The notes below the pieces were generated by a model. It had not been told where the DNA came from, did no database searches, and was given only the letters and a program-made list of their open reading frames with translations. A DNA stretch of 42,634 nt. It comes from Saccharomonospora saliphila YIM 90502 (lineage in GTDB: Bacteria; Actinomycetota; Actinomycetes; Mycobacteriales; Pseudonocardiaceae). This document shows positions 7,123-17,271 of the stretch, piece by piece (position 1 is the stretch's first letter; each line of letters starts with the position of its first letter). The position numbers and the translations under genes are program-made. The stretch lies in contig NZ_KB912660.1 in NCBI RefSeq assembly GCF_000383795.1, forward strand, positions 5,205 through 47,838. The letters run 5' to 3'.

Positions 7123-8622
7123 ATGTCAGAAGCCAACGCCAGCACGTCGTCCTCCTCGTCCGCGGAGCCGGATTCGGCGGAGAAGTGGCCTGCCCGTCTG
7201 TGGGTGCTCCTCACCGTTCTGTGCCTCGCCTTCTTCCTCGACGGCCTGGACGTCACCCTGATCGGCGTCAGCCTTCCCTCCATCGGGCACGACCTGGGGA
7301 TGACCACCGCCGAACTGCAGTGGATCGTCAACGGATACCTGCTTGGGTCCGGCGGGTTCCTGCTCCTCGGTGGTCGCAGCGCTGACTTGCTGGGGCGTCG
7401 CCGCGTGTTCCTCGCGTCGGTGGCTGTCTTCGGTCTCGCCTCCCTGATGGGCGGACTCGTGAACGATGGTCTGCTGCTGATCGTGTCGCGGCTTGTCAAG
7501 GGTGTCGCCGCGGGCTTCACGGTGCCGACGACGCTGTCGATCGTGACCACCACATTTCCCGAGGGGAAGGCACGCAACCGCGCCGTGGCCATCTACGGCG
7601 CCATCGGCGCGAGCGGGTTCTCCTCAGGGCTGATCGTCGGTGGGCTGGTCACGTCCATCAACTGGCGATGGATCTTCCTGTTTCCCGTTCCGTTGACGCT
7701 GGCCGTGTTGCTCGTCGGCATGCTCGTGATTCCGAAGGACCGTCCGGCGGCCGCGGGACGCTACGACGTGCTGGGAGCCCTGACGCTGACGGCCTCCCTC
7801 CTGCTGCTGGTCTACACGGTGGTCACGGCGCCGGAAGCCGGCTGGTTCAGTGGCCGTACACTCGTGCTCCTCGCCGCCGCGGTCGTGCTTCTCGCGGCGT
7901 TCGTCCTGGTGGAACAGCGCGTCCGCGATCCCCTGATCCGCCTGGGTATTTTTCGCAGTGGAGCACTCGTGCGCGCGAATCTCGCGTTCGTCGCGCTACT
8001 GGGCTCCTACTTCAGCTTCCAGTTCGTCATAACGCTCTACCTCCAGGACACCCTTGGATGGACACCGTTGCAGCTCGCGCTCGCGCTGCTGCCAATCGGC
8101 TTGATCGTGGCGTTCGGGGCCCCGATCGCGGGACGGTGGATCGGACGGGTCGGCACGCCTCCGCTGATGCTCACGGGCTTGCTCTCGGAAGCCCTGGGCT
8201 TCCTTCTGTTGCTCCGGCTCGACACCGATCCTTCGTATCTCACCGCGATTCTGCCGACGACCCTGCTGGTGGGTGTCGGGTTCGCTTTGACCTTCCCGGC
8301 CGCGAACGTGCAAGCGGTCGCGGGTGTCGAGGTGCACGAGCAAGGTCTTGCGGCGGGCATCCTCAATTCGTCCGCCCAGATCGGCGGAGCCGTGGTGTTG
8401 GCGGTGACCACCGCGATCATCGCGGCCGGTCATGGTCCGACCGCACCGGGATCGACTGGACCGACCCCTGCCAGCATGCTCGCTGCTTTCCGCCCGGGCT
8501 TGATCTTCTGTGCTGTGGTCGCGTTCGCTGGACTCGTCGTGATCCTCACCCAGATGCTCCGGCGTCGCGGCCGGGTGCCCGATACGGCGCACGCTCCTGC
8601 CACGGCGCGCGACGGTGACTGA
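7123..8622 (+). CDS. MFS transporter, DHA2 (14-helix) drug-exporter type
   Basis: This 499-aa major facilitator has a hydrophilic Ser-rich start and then 14 predicted helices. Family marks are LDVTLIGVSLPSIG (helix 1), LGRRRVFL after helix 2, and GAIGASGFSSGLIVGG (motif C, antiporter type). DHA2 proteins export drugs and natural products by proton antiport. It lies 162 bp after the ArsD-like gene. The leader contains a small hairpin (CTCCG/CGGAG at 7034-7047) but no clear promoter. Export of the cluster product, or of an arsenical intermediate, is the simplest role. The start ATG at 7123 is chosen to leave a normal N-terminal tail; the RBS is weak. Confidence 0.85.
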   Translation: MSEANASTSSSSSAEPDSAEKWPARLWVLLTVLCLAFFLDGLDVTLIGVSLPSIGHDLGMTTAELQWIVNGYLLGSGGFLLLGGRSADLLGRRRVFLASVAVFGLASLMGGLVNDGLLLIVSRLVKGVAAGFTVPTTLSIVTTTFPEGKARNRAVAIYGAIGASGFSSGLIVGGLVTSINWRWIFLFPVPLTLAVLLVGMLVIPKDRPAAAGRYDVLGALTLTASLLLLVYTVVTAPEAGWFSGRTLVLLAAAVVLLAAFVLVEQRVRDPLIRLGIFRSGALVRANLAFVALLGSYFSFQFVITLYLQDTLGWTPLQLALALLPIGLIVAFGAPIAGRWIGRVGTPPLMLTGLLSEALGFLLLLRLDTDPSYLTAILPTTLLVGVGFALTFPAANVQAVAGVEVHEQGLAAGILNSSAQIGGAVVLAVTTAIIAAGHGPTAPGSTGPTPASMLAAFRPGLIFCAVVAFAGLVVILTQMLRRRGRVPDTAHAPATARDGD

Positions 8623-8684
8623 CGGCCTCGTGCGACAAAATCGTACGTCGTGGACTGGTGGTTCTCTTGGCGGAAGGATAACAC

Positions 8685-10139
8685 GTGGATTTGGACGAAC
8701 TCGCCGCCAGCGTTCGGCGGCATCCCGACATCGAGGACGCTTTCGTCGCCAGCGCCACCAATCCCCACACGGGTGATCACGAATTGCGCGTCTACGGCGT
8801 ACCGAGCGGCTCGGCGAAGCGCTGGGCGCGGACGATCGGGACGGCTACCGAGACACTGGTGACCGAGATGGCCGAGCGCCGTGGCCGACTGAGGAACTGG
8901 CGGAACTTCTGGGACGGCTTGGACGACATCAGCGTGCTGGTCATGGCGCGAACACTCGCTCAACTGGGTGCTTTCCGGACGGACGAGCCGGCAAGCGTCC
9001 GTGATGTGCTGAAGCACTGTTCGGTCGCATCGGACCACGAGCCGTTGTTCCGGCAGTGGCTGCGCGTGCTGGTGGACAAGGGATTCCTCCGCGTGGGCCC
9101 AGGGAAGGACGAGTACGTTCCAGCCGAGGAACTCTCGACGTCGGAACTGGACACGCAGGTCCGGAAGCGGCTCGCGAACCTGGCGGTGGACGGGGTGGAG
9201 CGCGTCTTCGCCGACTATTTCGCCAGTTGCGTGGACGAGCAGGTGAACCTCCTTCGCGGGGAAACCAGCCCGGTCTCCCTGCTCTTCCCCGAAGGGGATT
9301 CCTCGCTCGCCGAGAGCTTCTACGCTCAGAACCCGGTTTCGATCGTTCTCAACCGCGTTCTCGCCGAGACGGTCGCGGCGACCGTTCGCTCTTCCCAGGA
9401 TGAACCCGTACGCGTACTGGAGGTCGGTGCCGGTACCGGAGCGACCACGACCACGGTTCTCCAAAGTCTGCCCGCGGGTCGCACGCGATACTGCTTCACC
9501 GACGTATCGCCGTATTTCACCGACCATGCCAGGCAGCGCTTCGCGGAGTACTCGTTCGTCGATTACGCCGTCCTCGATCTCAATGCCGATCCGGATGGGC
9601 AGGGATTCCTGCCCGGCTCGTTCGACATCATCATCGGCGCCAACGTGATTCATACGGCCAAGCGCATTGATCAGGCGCTGAGCGGGTTGCGTTCGCTACT
9701 GAAACCCGGTGGCACGGTATTCGCCGTGGAGCGGACGGCCAACACGCCGGTGCAGATGGTGACGGTGGGCTTTCTCGAAGGGTTCAGCCACTACGAGGAC
9801 CAACGAAAAGGATCGAATCTGCCGTTGCTCACGGCCGACTCGTGGAGACAGACGCTGCGGGACGAAGGCGGCTTTCACCGCATCGCCGTGGTGCCTCGCG
9901 GTGTGGCCGCGACAGCGGAGCTGGCCGAGCACGTCATCATCGCCGAACGGGCGGCCGAGGACACGCAGGTGGACAGCCCGATCGCCCTCCACGATGACCT
10001 GACGGAACTGTTCGGTGACACGTCGTTCCGCTACGTGCCCGTTGAGCGGCTACCCCGAGACGACAACGGAAGTGTCGACGAGAGCGGCTTGACCGTGCTG
10101 TGTGGTGACGAGGCCCAACTCCCGACGGTGAGGAGCTGA
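8685..10139 (+). CDS. Free-standing PKS-type C-methyltransferase
   Basis: This 484-aa protein resembles the methyltransferase domains normally built into PKS or NRPS. SAM motif I is [15 protein letters not shown] (~245-259), followed by [19 protein letters not shown] and LKPGGTVF. The first ~60 residues (HPDIEDAFV...ELRVYGV) look like the C-terminal end of an adenylation (ANL) domain, suggesting it was cut out of an NRPS A-MT module. It starts at GTG 8685 behind GGAAGGA. Only two bases separate it from the dehydrogenase gene, so the two form an operon. Likely role: methylation in trans of a chain on the type I PKS, which has no MT domain of its own. O- or N-methylation is possible. Confidence 0.8.
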   Translation: MDLDELAASVRRHPDIEDAFVASATNPHTGDHELRVYGVPSGSAKRWARTIGTATETLVTEMAERRGRLRNWRNFWDGLDDISVLVMARTLAQLGAFRTDEPASVRDVLKHCSVASDHEPLFRQWLRVLVDKGFLRVGPGKDEYVPAEELSTSELDTQVRKRLANLAVDGVERVFADYFASCVDEQVNLLRGETSPVSLLFPEGDSSLAESFYAQNPVSIVLNRVLAETVAATVRSSQDEPVRVLEVGAGTGATTTTVLQSLPAGRTRYCFTDVSPYFTDHARQRFAEYSFVDYAVLDLNADPDGQGFLPGSFDIIIGANVIHTAKRIDQALSGLRSLLKPGGTVFAVERTANTPVQMVTVGFLEGFSHYEDQRKGSNLPLLTADSWRQTLRDEGGFHRIAVVPRGVAATAELAEHVIIAERAAEDTQVDSPIALHDDLTELFGDTSFRYVPVERLPRDDNGSVDESGLTVLCGDEAQLPTVRS

Positions 10140-10141
10140 CG

Positions 10142-11299
10142 ATGTCCACCCCGATCGTCGACCAGGCCAGGCACTTCGCGGAAACGGAGCTGGTCAACCA
10201 GCAGAAGCTTCTCGACTCGTTCGCGGAAGCACCGCTCCCGCTCTACGGCCGGTTCAAGGACAGCGGACTGATGAACTGGTGGCTGCCGGAAGACGTGGGC
10301 GGCAGCGGGGTGTCGATGGAACAGAGCGTCGACGTCGTGTCCGAGCTCGCCTACGGCGACGCCGGTGCGGCCTTCACCTTGTTCATCTCGGTACTCGGCA
10401 CGAGCATGGTGTCGCTCTATGGGAGTGCCGAACTCCGGAAGCGCTACCTTGGGCCGATGGCGTCGGACGGCGGCTTCTGTGCCACGCTCGGTAGCGAGCA
10501 GGAAGCCGGGAGCGAGCTGGCGAGGATCACGACCACGGCAACCCGAGCCGGTCAGGACCTCGTCCTCGACGGCGACAAGTACTTCTCGACGAACACGGAC
10601 TTCGCCGACTTCCTCGTCGTCCTCGCACGTACCGATCGCGAGGGCACCGACCACGTCGCCGTGGTGGTGCCCCGGGACGCTCACGGGCTGCACATCACGA
10701 AGCGGTGGGAGATGAACGGCCTGCGTTCGTCCGCGACGTACCAGGTCTCCTTCCGCGGTTGCCGAGTGCCGGCGGCGAACGCACTGCACGGACCCGGTCT
10801 CCGGCTGTTGGAGGTCGGCCTCAATGCCAGTCGCATCCTGATCGCGACCACCGCGGTCGGGATCGCGCGCCGCGTGCGAGACGTCTGCATGGATTACGCC
10901 GAGACGAAACCGATGGGCGGGTCCACGCTGGTCGAGAATGCCGTGTTCGCCGGGAAGATCGGGCAGATGGAAATGCTCATCGACGTGATGCGCAACCAGT
11001 GTCTGGCGGCTGCTCGCGAGTTCGACACCCTCATGAAAGGCCCCGATCCCGCGACGGAGTTCCTCCGGCGCGGCACGCTCAAGTCCGCGCTGGCGTCGAA
11101 GATGTTCTGCGGCCAGCAAGGCTGGACGATCGCCAGCGCCGGATCGGAGATGTTCGGCGGACTCGGGTACACCCACGACCACGTCATCGGGAAACTCCTG
11201 CGCGACATGCGGTACGTGTCGATCGTCGAAGGGGGCGACGACGTCCTGCGGGACCTCATGTTCGACCGGTATGTGATCCCGGTTCCGAAACGGACCTGA
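10142..11299 (+). CDS. Acyl-CoA (or acyl-ACP) dehydrogenase
   Basis: This 385-aa FAD flavoprotein has the N-terminal helical domain, the middle beta domain ([27 protein letters not shown]) and the C-terminal helical bundle of the family. The presumed catalytic base is Glu363 in [10 protein letters not shown], preceded by [11 protein letters not shown]. It introduces an alpha,beta double bond into thioesters. It is coupled to the methyltransferase gene and meets the phnE stop only 5 bp downstream, with no terminator between the converging operons. In this locus it could desaturate the polyketide, which would balance the PKS's non-functional ER. The substrate is not evident from sequence. Confidence 0.88.
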   Translation: MSTPIVDQARHFAETELVNQQKLLDSFAEAPLPLYGRFKDSGLMNWWLPEDVGGSGVSMEQSVDVVSELAYGDAGAAFTLFISVLGTSMVSLYGSAELRKRYLGPMASDGGFCATLGSEQEAGSELARITTTATRAGQDLVLDGDKYFSTNTDFADFLVVLARTDREGTDHVAVVVPRDAHGLHITKRWEMNGLRSSATYQVSFRGCRVPAANALHGPGLRLLEVGLNASRILIATTAVGIARRVRDVCMDYAETKPMGGSTLVENAVFAGKIGQMEMLIDVMRNQCLAAAREFDTLMKGPDPATEFLRRGTLKSALASKMFCGQQGWTIASAGSEMFGGLGYTHDHVIGKLLRDMRYVSIVEGGDDVLRDLMFDRYVIPVPKRT

Positions 11300-11304
11300 G
11301 TCCC

Positions 11305-13017
11305 TCAACGCAACAGACGCCGCAGCCCCATCGCTGCCAGTTCCACGACCATGACGACGGCGAAGGTCATGAACAGGATGAGGGTGACGATCTCGTACTC
11401 GCGGGTGCGGGTCGCCTGCAGGAGGAAGTAGCCGATGCCGCCGCCCCCGACGATCCCCAGAAGTGTCGCCGCCCGGATGTTGACATCGAGCTGATAGAGA
11501 CCGTTGCTCACGATCGCCGCCAACGCCTGGGGCAGCGTCGCACCCGTATACACCTGCAGCCGGGAGGCACCGACCGTCCGTAGCGCCTCTCCCGGACCGG
11601 GATCGACTTCCTCGACCGAGTCGGCGACGAGCTTGCCCAGCAGGCCGGCGGAGCCGATGGCCAGCGCCAGCGTACCGGCGACCGGACCGAGCCCTATGCT
11701 GACGACCAGCATGATCGCCAGGACCAGTTCGGGCGTCGCGCGGACAGCGAGGATGACGCCTCGGCAGGCCACGAACACCGCGCGGTTGGGTGCGACGTTG
11801 CGTGCGGCGAGAGACCCGAGGGGGATCGCGATCACTGCGCCGCACAGCGTCGCGGCGAGCCCGATCTGGATCGTCGTGCCCAGCGCTTCGACGAGGTCGT
11901 CGAAAGAACCACCCGAGCCCGGTGGCCAGAAGTGGTCGAGTGTGGCCAGGAATCCACTCAGACCTCCGTGGAGTTCGCCGTCCAGTACGCCACTGCCGAG
12001 AAGCGCCCACAGCACGAATCCCAGAAAGGCGGCGCCGTAAAGGTGTCGGCGGACCCGTCGAGCGGTCCACGGCGGAGAGACCCGACAACGCAGGCCGTCG
12101 CCACGTTCCACGGTGTCTCCGAGCCGGCGGCGGCGCGCCCCAACGATGCGCGAAGGATGGTCCTCGGTGCCCGATGCGTTTCGCAGCAAACCTCGGCGCA
12201 TCGAGGCGGAGAGCCATTCGACCAGGACGCACAGCACGAAAAGGACCAGGGCCCACGCCACACCGAGCGAGAAGTTGAGCCGGCCGAACGCTTCCGACAT
12301 CTTCATACCGACACCCGCGACTCCGACGAAGCCCAGGATCGCGGAGATCCGGAGATTGATGTCGAAACGATGCAAGGCGATCGCCAAGAAGGAGGGAGCG
12401 ACGAGCGGGAACACACTGGTGACGAGCTGCTGCCTCCGTCCGGCCCCTGTGGCGCGAAGCGACTCCTGAGGGCCGGGGTCGACGTGTTCGATCGCGTCCG
12501 CGTAGAGCTTGGCGACCATGCCCACCGAATGCAGCCCCATCGCCAGCACACCAGGCAGCACCCCCAGTCCGAACAAGCGCACGAAGACGATCGCCAACAC
12601 GACGTCGGGCACCACCCGCGACGCTACGATGAGCGATCGTGCGCAGGTCCGGCCCAGCTGGGTACGTTTCGTGTTCGCCGCGGCGGCCACTGCGAGCGGG
12701 ATGCTCAGGATCACGGAAAGCAAGGTAGCCAGGAGCACGATCGACAACGTTGTCCCGACCTCACGTGCTACTTCGGCCGCGGAGGGGAACTCCAGCGGCC
12801 AGATCCGGCGCGCGAACGAGACCGCGTTGGTGTAGCTGTCGACCAGGGTCGCGACGTTGATGTGCAGCGCGATCAACGACCACACCCCCGCGCCACCCAG
12901 CAGGGCCAGTATCGCCGTCACGGCCATCGTTCTCGCGCTTGGTCGCCATGCGGCGGCACCGGCAGGGCGCGGTGCGGAATCCGGCTCCGTCGGGGTGGCC
13001 GGGGCGCTCGTCCTCAT
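11305..13017 (-). CDS. phnE: Fused PhnE-PhnE phosphonate/oxyanion ABC permease
   Basis: This 570-aa membrane protein carries two PhnE-type permease domains. Each half has its own EAA loop: ESLRATGAGRRQQLV near 196 and EALRTVGASRLQVYT near 478, with DINLRISAILGFVG and DVNIRAATLLGIVG matching each other. The usual gene pair phnE1/phnE2 is therefore one gene. The halves are joined by an Arg-rich cytoplasmic linker (~265-320). The start ATG overlaps the phnC stop in ATGA. It ends the six-gene import operon that begins at pstS. In its usual role PhnCDE imports phosphonates; here arsonate, phosphite or arsenate are possible substrates by context. Confidence 0.9.
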   Translation of the reverse strand: MRTSAPATPTEPDSAPRPAGAAAWRPSARTMAVTAILALLGGAGVWSLIALHINVATLVDSYTNAVSFARRIWPLEFPSAAEVAREVGTTLSIVLLATLLSVILSIPLAVAAAANTKRTQLGRTCARSLIVASRVVPDVVLAIVFVRLFGLGVLPGVLAMGLHSVGMVAKLYADAIEHVDPGPQESLRATGAGRRQQLVTSVFPLVAPSFLAIALHRFDINLRISAILGFVGVAGVGMKMSEAFGRLNFSLGVAWALVLFVLCVLVEWLSASMRRGLLRNASGTEDHPSRIVGARRRRLGDTVERGDGLRCRVSPPWTARRVRRHLYGAAFLGFVLWALLGSGVLDGELHGGLSGFLATLDHFWPPGSGGSFDDLVEALGTTIQIGLAATLCGAVIAIPLGSLAARNVAPNRAVFVACRGVILAVRATPELVLAIMLVVSIGLGPVAGTLALAIGSAGLLGKLVADSVEEVDPGPGEALRTVGASRLQVYTGATLPQALAAIVSNGLYQLDVNIRAATLLGIVGGGGIGYFLLQATRTREYEIVTLILFMTFAVVMVVELAAMGLRRLLR

Positions 13018-13859
13018 GAGACCCCGCGTTGGTGCTGTGGCACCGGCCTGGCCTCGAGGGAGTCGTAGACGAGCATCGCGGAGTCGACGTCGAAATCATC
13101 GGCCGGGCCGTGCGCGATGATCTCGCCTTCTCGGAGTCCGACGATACGGTCGGCCCAGGACAGTGCCAGGTCCACCTGGTGGAGGCTGCACAGCACGGTG
13201 AGGCCGTCCTCGACGGCGATGCCGTGGAGGAGACTCATGACGGTTCGCGCTGATTCCGGGTCCAAGGATGCCACGGGCTCATCGGCGAGCAGGATCTCAG
13301 GGCGTTGCATGAGCGCACGGGCCACCGCGACGCGCTGTTGCTGCCCGCCCGACAGGGTGTCCGTCCGTTGGAAGGCCGATTCGGCCAGACCCACCCGGTC
13401 GAGATGGCCGAGAGCTTCCCTGCGCACCGTCCGGGAATAGGTGACAAGGCCCAGCCTCGGGCCGATCAGTCTTCCGAGTGCGCCACTGCACACGTTCTCC
13501 AGCACACTGATCCGCCCGACGAGCTGGAACTGCTGGAAAACGAACCCTATTCTGCGGCGTACAGCACGCAGTCGCCTACCGCTCGCCGAACTGACCTGGG
13601 TGCCGAGCACGGTGACGGTCCCGGAGTCAGGCCGGTGAAGCCCGTTGACGTGCCTGAGCAGTGTCGATTTCCCTGACCCGGAAAGGCCCAACAGTACGAC
13701 GATCTCTCCGTGTGTCACCTCGAGGGTCACCTCGTGCAGTGCCGTGACCGCCGGCGGGAACCGCTTGGTCACGGCGTTGAGTCGCACCACCGGACGTTGG
13801 CTCATGGGCTCTGGTCTGTCTTCCGGACGATCGGAATCAGGTGCGCGGAGCACACTCAT
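13014..13859 (-). CDS. phnC: PhnC-type ABC transporter ATPase
   Basis: This 281-aa ATP-binding subunit is for the PhnD/PhnE transporter. Walker A is GLSGSGKST, the signature is LSGGQQQRVAVARAL, Walker B is ILLADEPVASLD, and the Q-loop is VFQQFQLV, followed by the H-loop CSLHQVDLA. The start ATG at 13859 overlaps the phnD stop (ATGA), which supports it over the internal Met at 13805, although the extra 18 residues look poorly conserved. It is translationally coupled at both ends. The match to PhnC is much closer than to PstB, so the operon carries two different import ATPases. Confidence 0.92.
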   Translation of the reverse strand: MSVLRAPDSDRPEDRPEPMSQRPVVRLNAVTKRFPPAVTALHEVTLEVTHGEIVVLLGLSGSGKSTLLRHVNGLHRPDSGTVTVLGTQVSSASGRRLRAVRRRIGFVFQQFQLVGRISVLENVCSGALGRLIGPRLGLVTYSRTVRREALGHLDRVGLAESAFQRTDTLSGGQQQRVAVARALMQRPEILLADEPVASLDPESARTVMSLLHGIAVEDGLTVLCSLHQVDLALSWADRIVGLREGEIIAHGPADDFDVDSAMLVYDSLEARPVPQHQRGVS

Positions 13860-14755
13860 CCTCCGGTGCAGACCTGTGCGTCGGTGACACGGCACACGTC
13901 CCGGAGCGGGTCGAAGGCGCGATCGTCGATCGGGACGAATCCCCAGAAGCCTGCGATGTCCTCGACGTTCAACGCCTCGGCGTTGCCCTGCTCGGTCACG
14001 GCCGTGGTAATGGTCCGGCGGAGCCCCGGGTCCAGACGTTCGGAGACGGCCAACGGCGGGTTCATGATCGGCTGCGACGTCCACAGCTTCACGAACGAGT
14101 CCGGATCGATCTCGCCGTCTTCGGGGAGTATTTGCTCCAACATGACGTCGTTGACCGCTCCGGCGTCACAGTCCCCGTCCCGGGTCGCCAGGACGGAGGC
14201 GTCGTGGCCCCCGGCGTACCGCGACGTGTAATCGTCCTCGTGCAATCCTGCTTCGATGAGGGCGGCGAGCGGGTAGAGGTAGCCCGACGTCGAGTTCGGA
14301 TCGACGAAGCAGACCCGCTTGCCCTTCAGGTCCGCCACCGTCCGAATCGGTCCTCCCGCTTTGGCTACCAGATACGAACGGTATCCCGCTGGTGCGCCGC
14401 GTCGCAGGACGGGCACCGCGACCGGTTGGATGCCGACCCCCGAATCCTTGGCCAGGACGTAGGAGGTCGGCCCGTAGAATGCGAGGTCGATCGTGCCCGC
14501 GCGTTGACCCTCGATGAGGGCGGCATAGTCGGTGACGGTCTCGACGTGCACCTCCCTCCCGGTCTCCCTCGCGATGAGATCGACGAGCGGCTGGTAGTCC
14601 TGGCTGACGGAGCTGGAGTTCTCGTACGGGATGATGCCGAAGGTGAGGGAATCGGGGTCGCTGTCGGCGGCACTGGGGCCGCACGCGGTCGCCGTGAGCG
14701 ACATGATCGTCGCGCCGACGGCCAGCGCGATTGCCCGGTGCGGTGTTCTCAACAT
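13856..14755 (-). CDS. phnD: PhnD-like substrate-binding lipoprotein
   Basis: This 299-aa extracellular binding protein is for the PhnC/PhnE importer. The signal peptide ends in a lipobox with the lipidated Cys at residue 25 (SLTATAC). The mature protein starts with TFGIIPYENSS and has DLAFYGPTSYVLAK and CFVDPNSTSGYLYP, the conserved anion-binding segments of the PhnD/PtxB group. ATG 14755 has AAAGG upstream; the GTG at 14767 lacks an RBS. The gene lies 15 bp after pstB. PhnD relatives bind phosphonates, phosphite or phosphate. Beside ars genes, an arsenate or arsonate ligand is plausible but unproven. Confidence 0.88.
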   Translation of the reverse strand: MLRTPHRAIALAVGATIMSLTATACGPSAADSDPDSLTFGIIPYENSSSVSQDYQPLVDLIARETGREVHVETVTDYAALIEGQRAGTIDLAFYGPTSYVLAKDSGVGIQPVAVPVLRRGAPAGYRSYLVAKAGGPIRTVADLKGKRVCFVDPNSTSGYLYPLAALIEAGLHEDDYTSRYAGGHDASVLATRDGDCDAGAVNDVMLEQILPEDGEIDPDSFVKLWTSQPIMNPPLAVSERLDPGLRRTITTAVTEQGNAEALNVEDIAGFWGFVPIDDRAFDPLRDVCRVTDAQVCTGG

Positions 14756-14770
14756 TGGTGTCAGCACCTT

Positions 14771-15472
14771 TCAGTCGGTGGCGGACGCGCTTTCCAACGA
14801 ACGAGGGGCGTTGTCCACGGCCAGGGAGACCGTCTCGGCGCACAGCCGGTCCAGTTGTCCCGTGTCGTGTGACACGATCAAAAGCGCTCGTCGTCCGATG
14901 AGGTTCTGAAGCGTTTTCTCGACTTCCGCGACGGAGGCTTCATCGAGAGCGCTCGTGGGTTCGTCCAGGAGGATCACCTGAGGATCGAGCGCCAGGGCCC
15001 GGGCCAGGGCCAGCCGCTGTCGCTGTCCCACGGACAGCTCCGCCGCGGGGGCGTCCAGCCGGTCCGCGACCTCAGCCCACAGGCCCGCCTCGACGAGCGC
15101 GGACTGTGCGCGTTCGCGCAGCCGGCTCCGAGAGTCGCGGACCACGTGCCTGATCCCGAAGAGCGCGTTGCCGAGGATACTGTCGGGGAACACGACGGGA
15201 ACCTGGGGAACGAGCACCGCACGCGCGCGCAGCGCGGCGAGCGTTCCGTGGTTCTGGCCCACCGTCTCGGTTCCCAGAACCGAGGCGCTTCCTTCCGCGC
15301 GGAGGCCGTCCGGCAACAATCCCACGAGGGCCCGGAGAACCGTCGACTTGCCCACGCCCGACGGACCGCAGAGGCCCACCGCACCGTCCGGGCGGATGTC
15401 GAAGGACACCGGCCCCGCCAGGCGCCTGGTGTCCTTGTAGATCGCGAGATCACGAACGGTAATGCTGTTCAC
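14771..15472 (-). CDS. pstB: PstB-like phosphate ABC transporter ATPase
   Basis: This 233-aa ATPase pairs with the fused PstCA permease. Walker A is GPSGVGKST, Walker B is VILLDEPTSALDE and the H-loop is LIVSHDTGQ. The signature is LSVGQRQRLALARALA, with Val replacing the usual second Gly of LSGGQ. It is shorter than typical PstB (about 250-260 aa) and rather divergent. GTG 15472 overlaps the pstCA stop (GTGA), fixing the start. The divergence may reflect a changed role, such as arsenate uptake, but that is only inference from the neighbours. Confidence 0.83.
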   Translation of the reverse strand: MNSITVRDLAIYKDTRRLAGPVSFDIRPDGAVGLCGPSGVGKSTVLRALVGLLPDGLRAEGSASVLGTETVGQNHGTLAALRARAVLVPQVPVVFPDSILGNALFGIRHVVRDSRSRLRERAQSALVEAGLWAEVADRLDAPAAELSVGQRQRLALARALALDPQVILLDEPTSALDEASVAEVEKTLQNLIGRRALLIVSHDTGQLDRLCAETVSLAVDNAPRSLESASATD

Positions 15473-17271
15473 GAGCGCTCCCTTTCCAGTCGGCGACGTG
15501 CCGGGATGACGGCGGTAAGAAGCAGCACGACGATCACGATGAGCACGGTCGCGCCGCCCCAGGCCGCTTCGAGCGCCGCGGGGTCCGCCGCGTCCTGGGC
15601 GAGCGTGAACACATGGGTCGGAAGGCTGGCGACCGGCGAATCGGTCACCCCCGTGGGCAGCGCGCTCGCTCCGGCGAACACGGTCGCGGTGAACAACAGG
15701 GGAGCGGTTTCTCCCGCGGCTCGCGCGAGTCCCAGCAACAGGCCTGTGATCAGTGCGGGCCGTGCGTGTGGAATCAGTACCGACCGGACGACCTGGTTGC
15801 GCCGGAGGCCGAGCGCCTGCGCTGTCTCCCTCCGGCCGACCGGCAGGGCCGCCAGTTGTGTCGCCACCACCAAGGCCACGACCGGAACGGCCACGATCGC
15901 GAGCAGGACCGCGCCGGCGAGCCAGCTCTTCGCCCACCCCAACATCGAACTGAAGAACCAGTACCCCGCGAGACCGAGAACGATGGTGGGAAGGCCGCCG
16001 AGCGTCACGGTCGTGACGCGAAGCCACCGGTCGGCCCGCGGCGTCGCGAACTCGCCGATCAGAAGGCCCAGGACGAGCCCGAGGAACGCCGCGATGACAC
16101 CGGCCGTTCCGACCAGCAGAAGGGTGCCGATGATCTGGTTGCGCACACCACCGCCGCTCGCTCCGACCGCGGAGGTGAGCCAGAACGCGGGATCGAAGGC
16201 GTGGAGGCCCCGGCTCGCGATCGCCGCGCCGATCCCGACCGCGAGCAGGATCGGCACCGCCAGCAGCACGCGCAGCGTCAGGACGCTCCCGCGGTCTCGG
16301 AGGAATCGGAACGACGACGCGCTCGATCGCCGTCGGCGGGTGCCGCCCGGCCGATTCAGGACCCGTGACTGGGCGATCATCGTGAGCCCGGCGACGAGGC
16401 ACAGCAGCAGCGCACCGAGTGCGCACAGCGCCGCCCAGTGGGGTCCAGCGGTGCCGGCGAGCATTGGTTCCGGACCGCCGAGTTTCGTCGTGATCGTCTG
16501 CCCCGGCCGGAGCAGGGAGTCCAGGAAGGACCCCGGGCCTGTGACCTGGCCGTCAGCGCGTCCGATGACGAGGAAGATGGCGATCGTCTCGCCGAGGGCG
16601 CGCGCCAAACCGAGGACGCCGGCGGCCAGCATCCCGCCGCGTGCCAGCGGTAGGACGGCGGACCGGATCACTTCGATCCGGGTGAGTCCCAGTGCCGCCG
16701 CGTTCTCGCGGACATCCCTCGGAACGTCGGCCAGCGCGTCGACCGAGACCGAGACGACCGTGGGGATGACCATCACACCGAGCAGGATTCCCGCGGCCAG
16801 AAGACTGTCGCCTCCCGGAACACCGAACAGATCCTGGATGAACGGCCGGAGCAGGGTGACGCCCAGCAGGCCGTACACGATCGACGGGACGGCGGCCAGC
16901 ACCTCGACACCGGTGCGCAGCACCCGCCGCCATCGGGCGGGTGTCAGTTCGTGCAGCGCCACAGCGGCCGACCAGCCGACCGGCAGTGCCACTGCCAGTG
17001 CGAGTACGCCGACCACCGCCGTGCCCCACACCATCGACAACGCCCCGAACACACCGTGGCGCGGGCTCCACGTCGACTCGGTGATCAAAAGCCACCAGTC
17101 GACCGGGCCGGAGGACACGCCGAGCACGATGAAACCGACGGGCAGGAGCACGGCGGCGCCGAGGGCGGCAGCCCCGACGCCGACGGTCACGGACACCCAC
17201 CGCGCTCGTTTCGGGCGCGAACGGGCACGGCCGGATTCGGCGCGGCCCGTGCCGAGGCTGGTCACCGTCAC
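15469..17271 (-). CDS. pstCA: Fused PstC-PstA phosphate-type ABC permease
   Basis: This 600-aa membrane protein is normally two genes. The N-terminal half is PstC-like (EAA loop ENAAALGLTRIEVIRSAV near 188) and the C-terminal half PstA-like (ETAQALGLRRNQVVRSVL near 476), each with about six helices, joined by an Arg-rich linker near 305-320. It forms the channel for phosphate-type oxyanions. The GTG start overlaps the pstS stop, and its own stop overlaps the pstB start. Fusion of both permease pairs in the same operon (see phnE) is striking and suggests the operon evolved as a compact unit. Confidence 0.9.
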   Translation of the reverse strand: MTVTSLGTGRAESGRARSRPKRARWVSVTVGVGAAALGAAVLLPVGFIVLGVSSGPVDWWLLITESTWSPRHGVFGALSMVWGTAVVGVLALAVALPVGWSAAVALHELTPARWRRVLRTGVEVLAAVPSIVYGLLGVTLLRPFIQDLFGVPGGDSLLAAGILLGVMVIPTVVSVSVDALADVPRDVRENAAALGLTRIEVIRSAVLPLARGGMLAAGVLGLARALGETIAIFLVIGRADGQVTGPGSFLDSLLRPGQTITTKLGGPEPMLAGTAGPHWAALCALGALLLCLVAGLTMIAQSRVLNRPGGTRRRRSSASSFRFLRDRGSVLTLRVLLAVPILLAVGIGAAIASRGLHAFDPAFWLTSAVGASGGGVRNQIIGTLLLVGTAGVIAAFLGLVLGLLIGEFATPRADRWLRVTTVTLGGLPTIVLGLAGYWFFSSMLGWAKSWLAGAVLLAIVAVPVVALVVATQLAALPVGRRETAQALGLRRNQVVRSVLIPHARPALITGLLLGLARAAGETAPLLFTATVFAGASALPTGVTDSPVASLPTHVFTLAQDAADPAALEAAWGGATVLIVIVVLLLTAVIPARRRLERERS

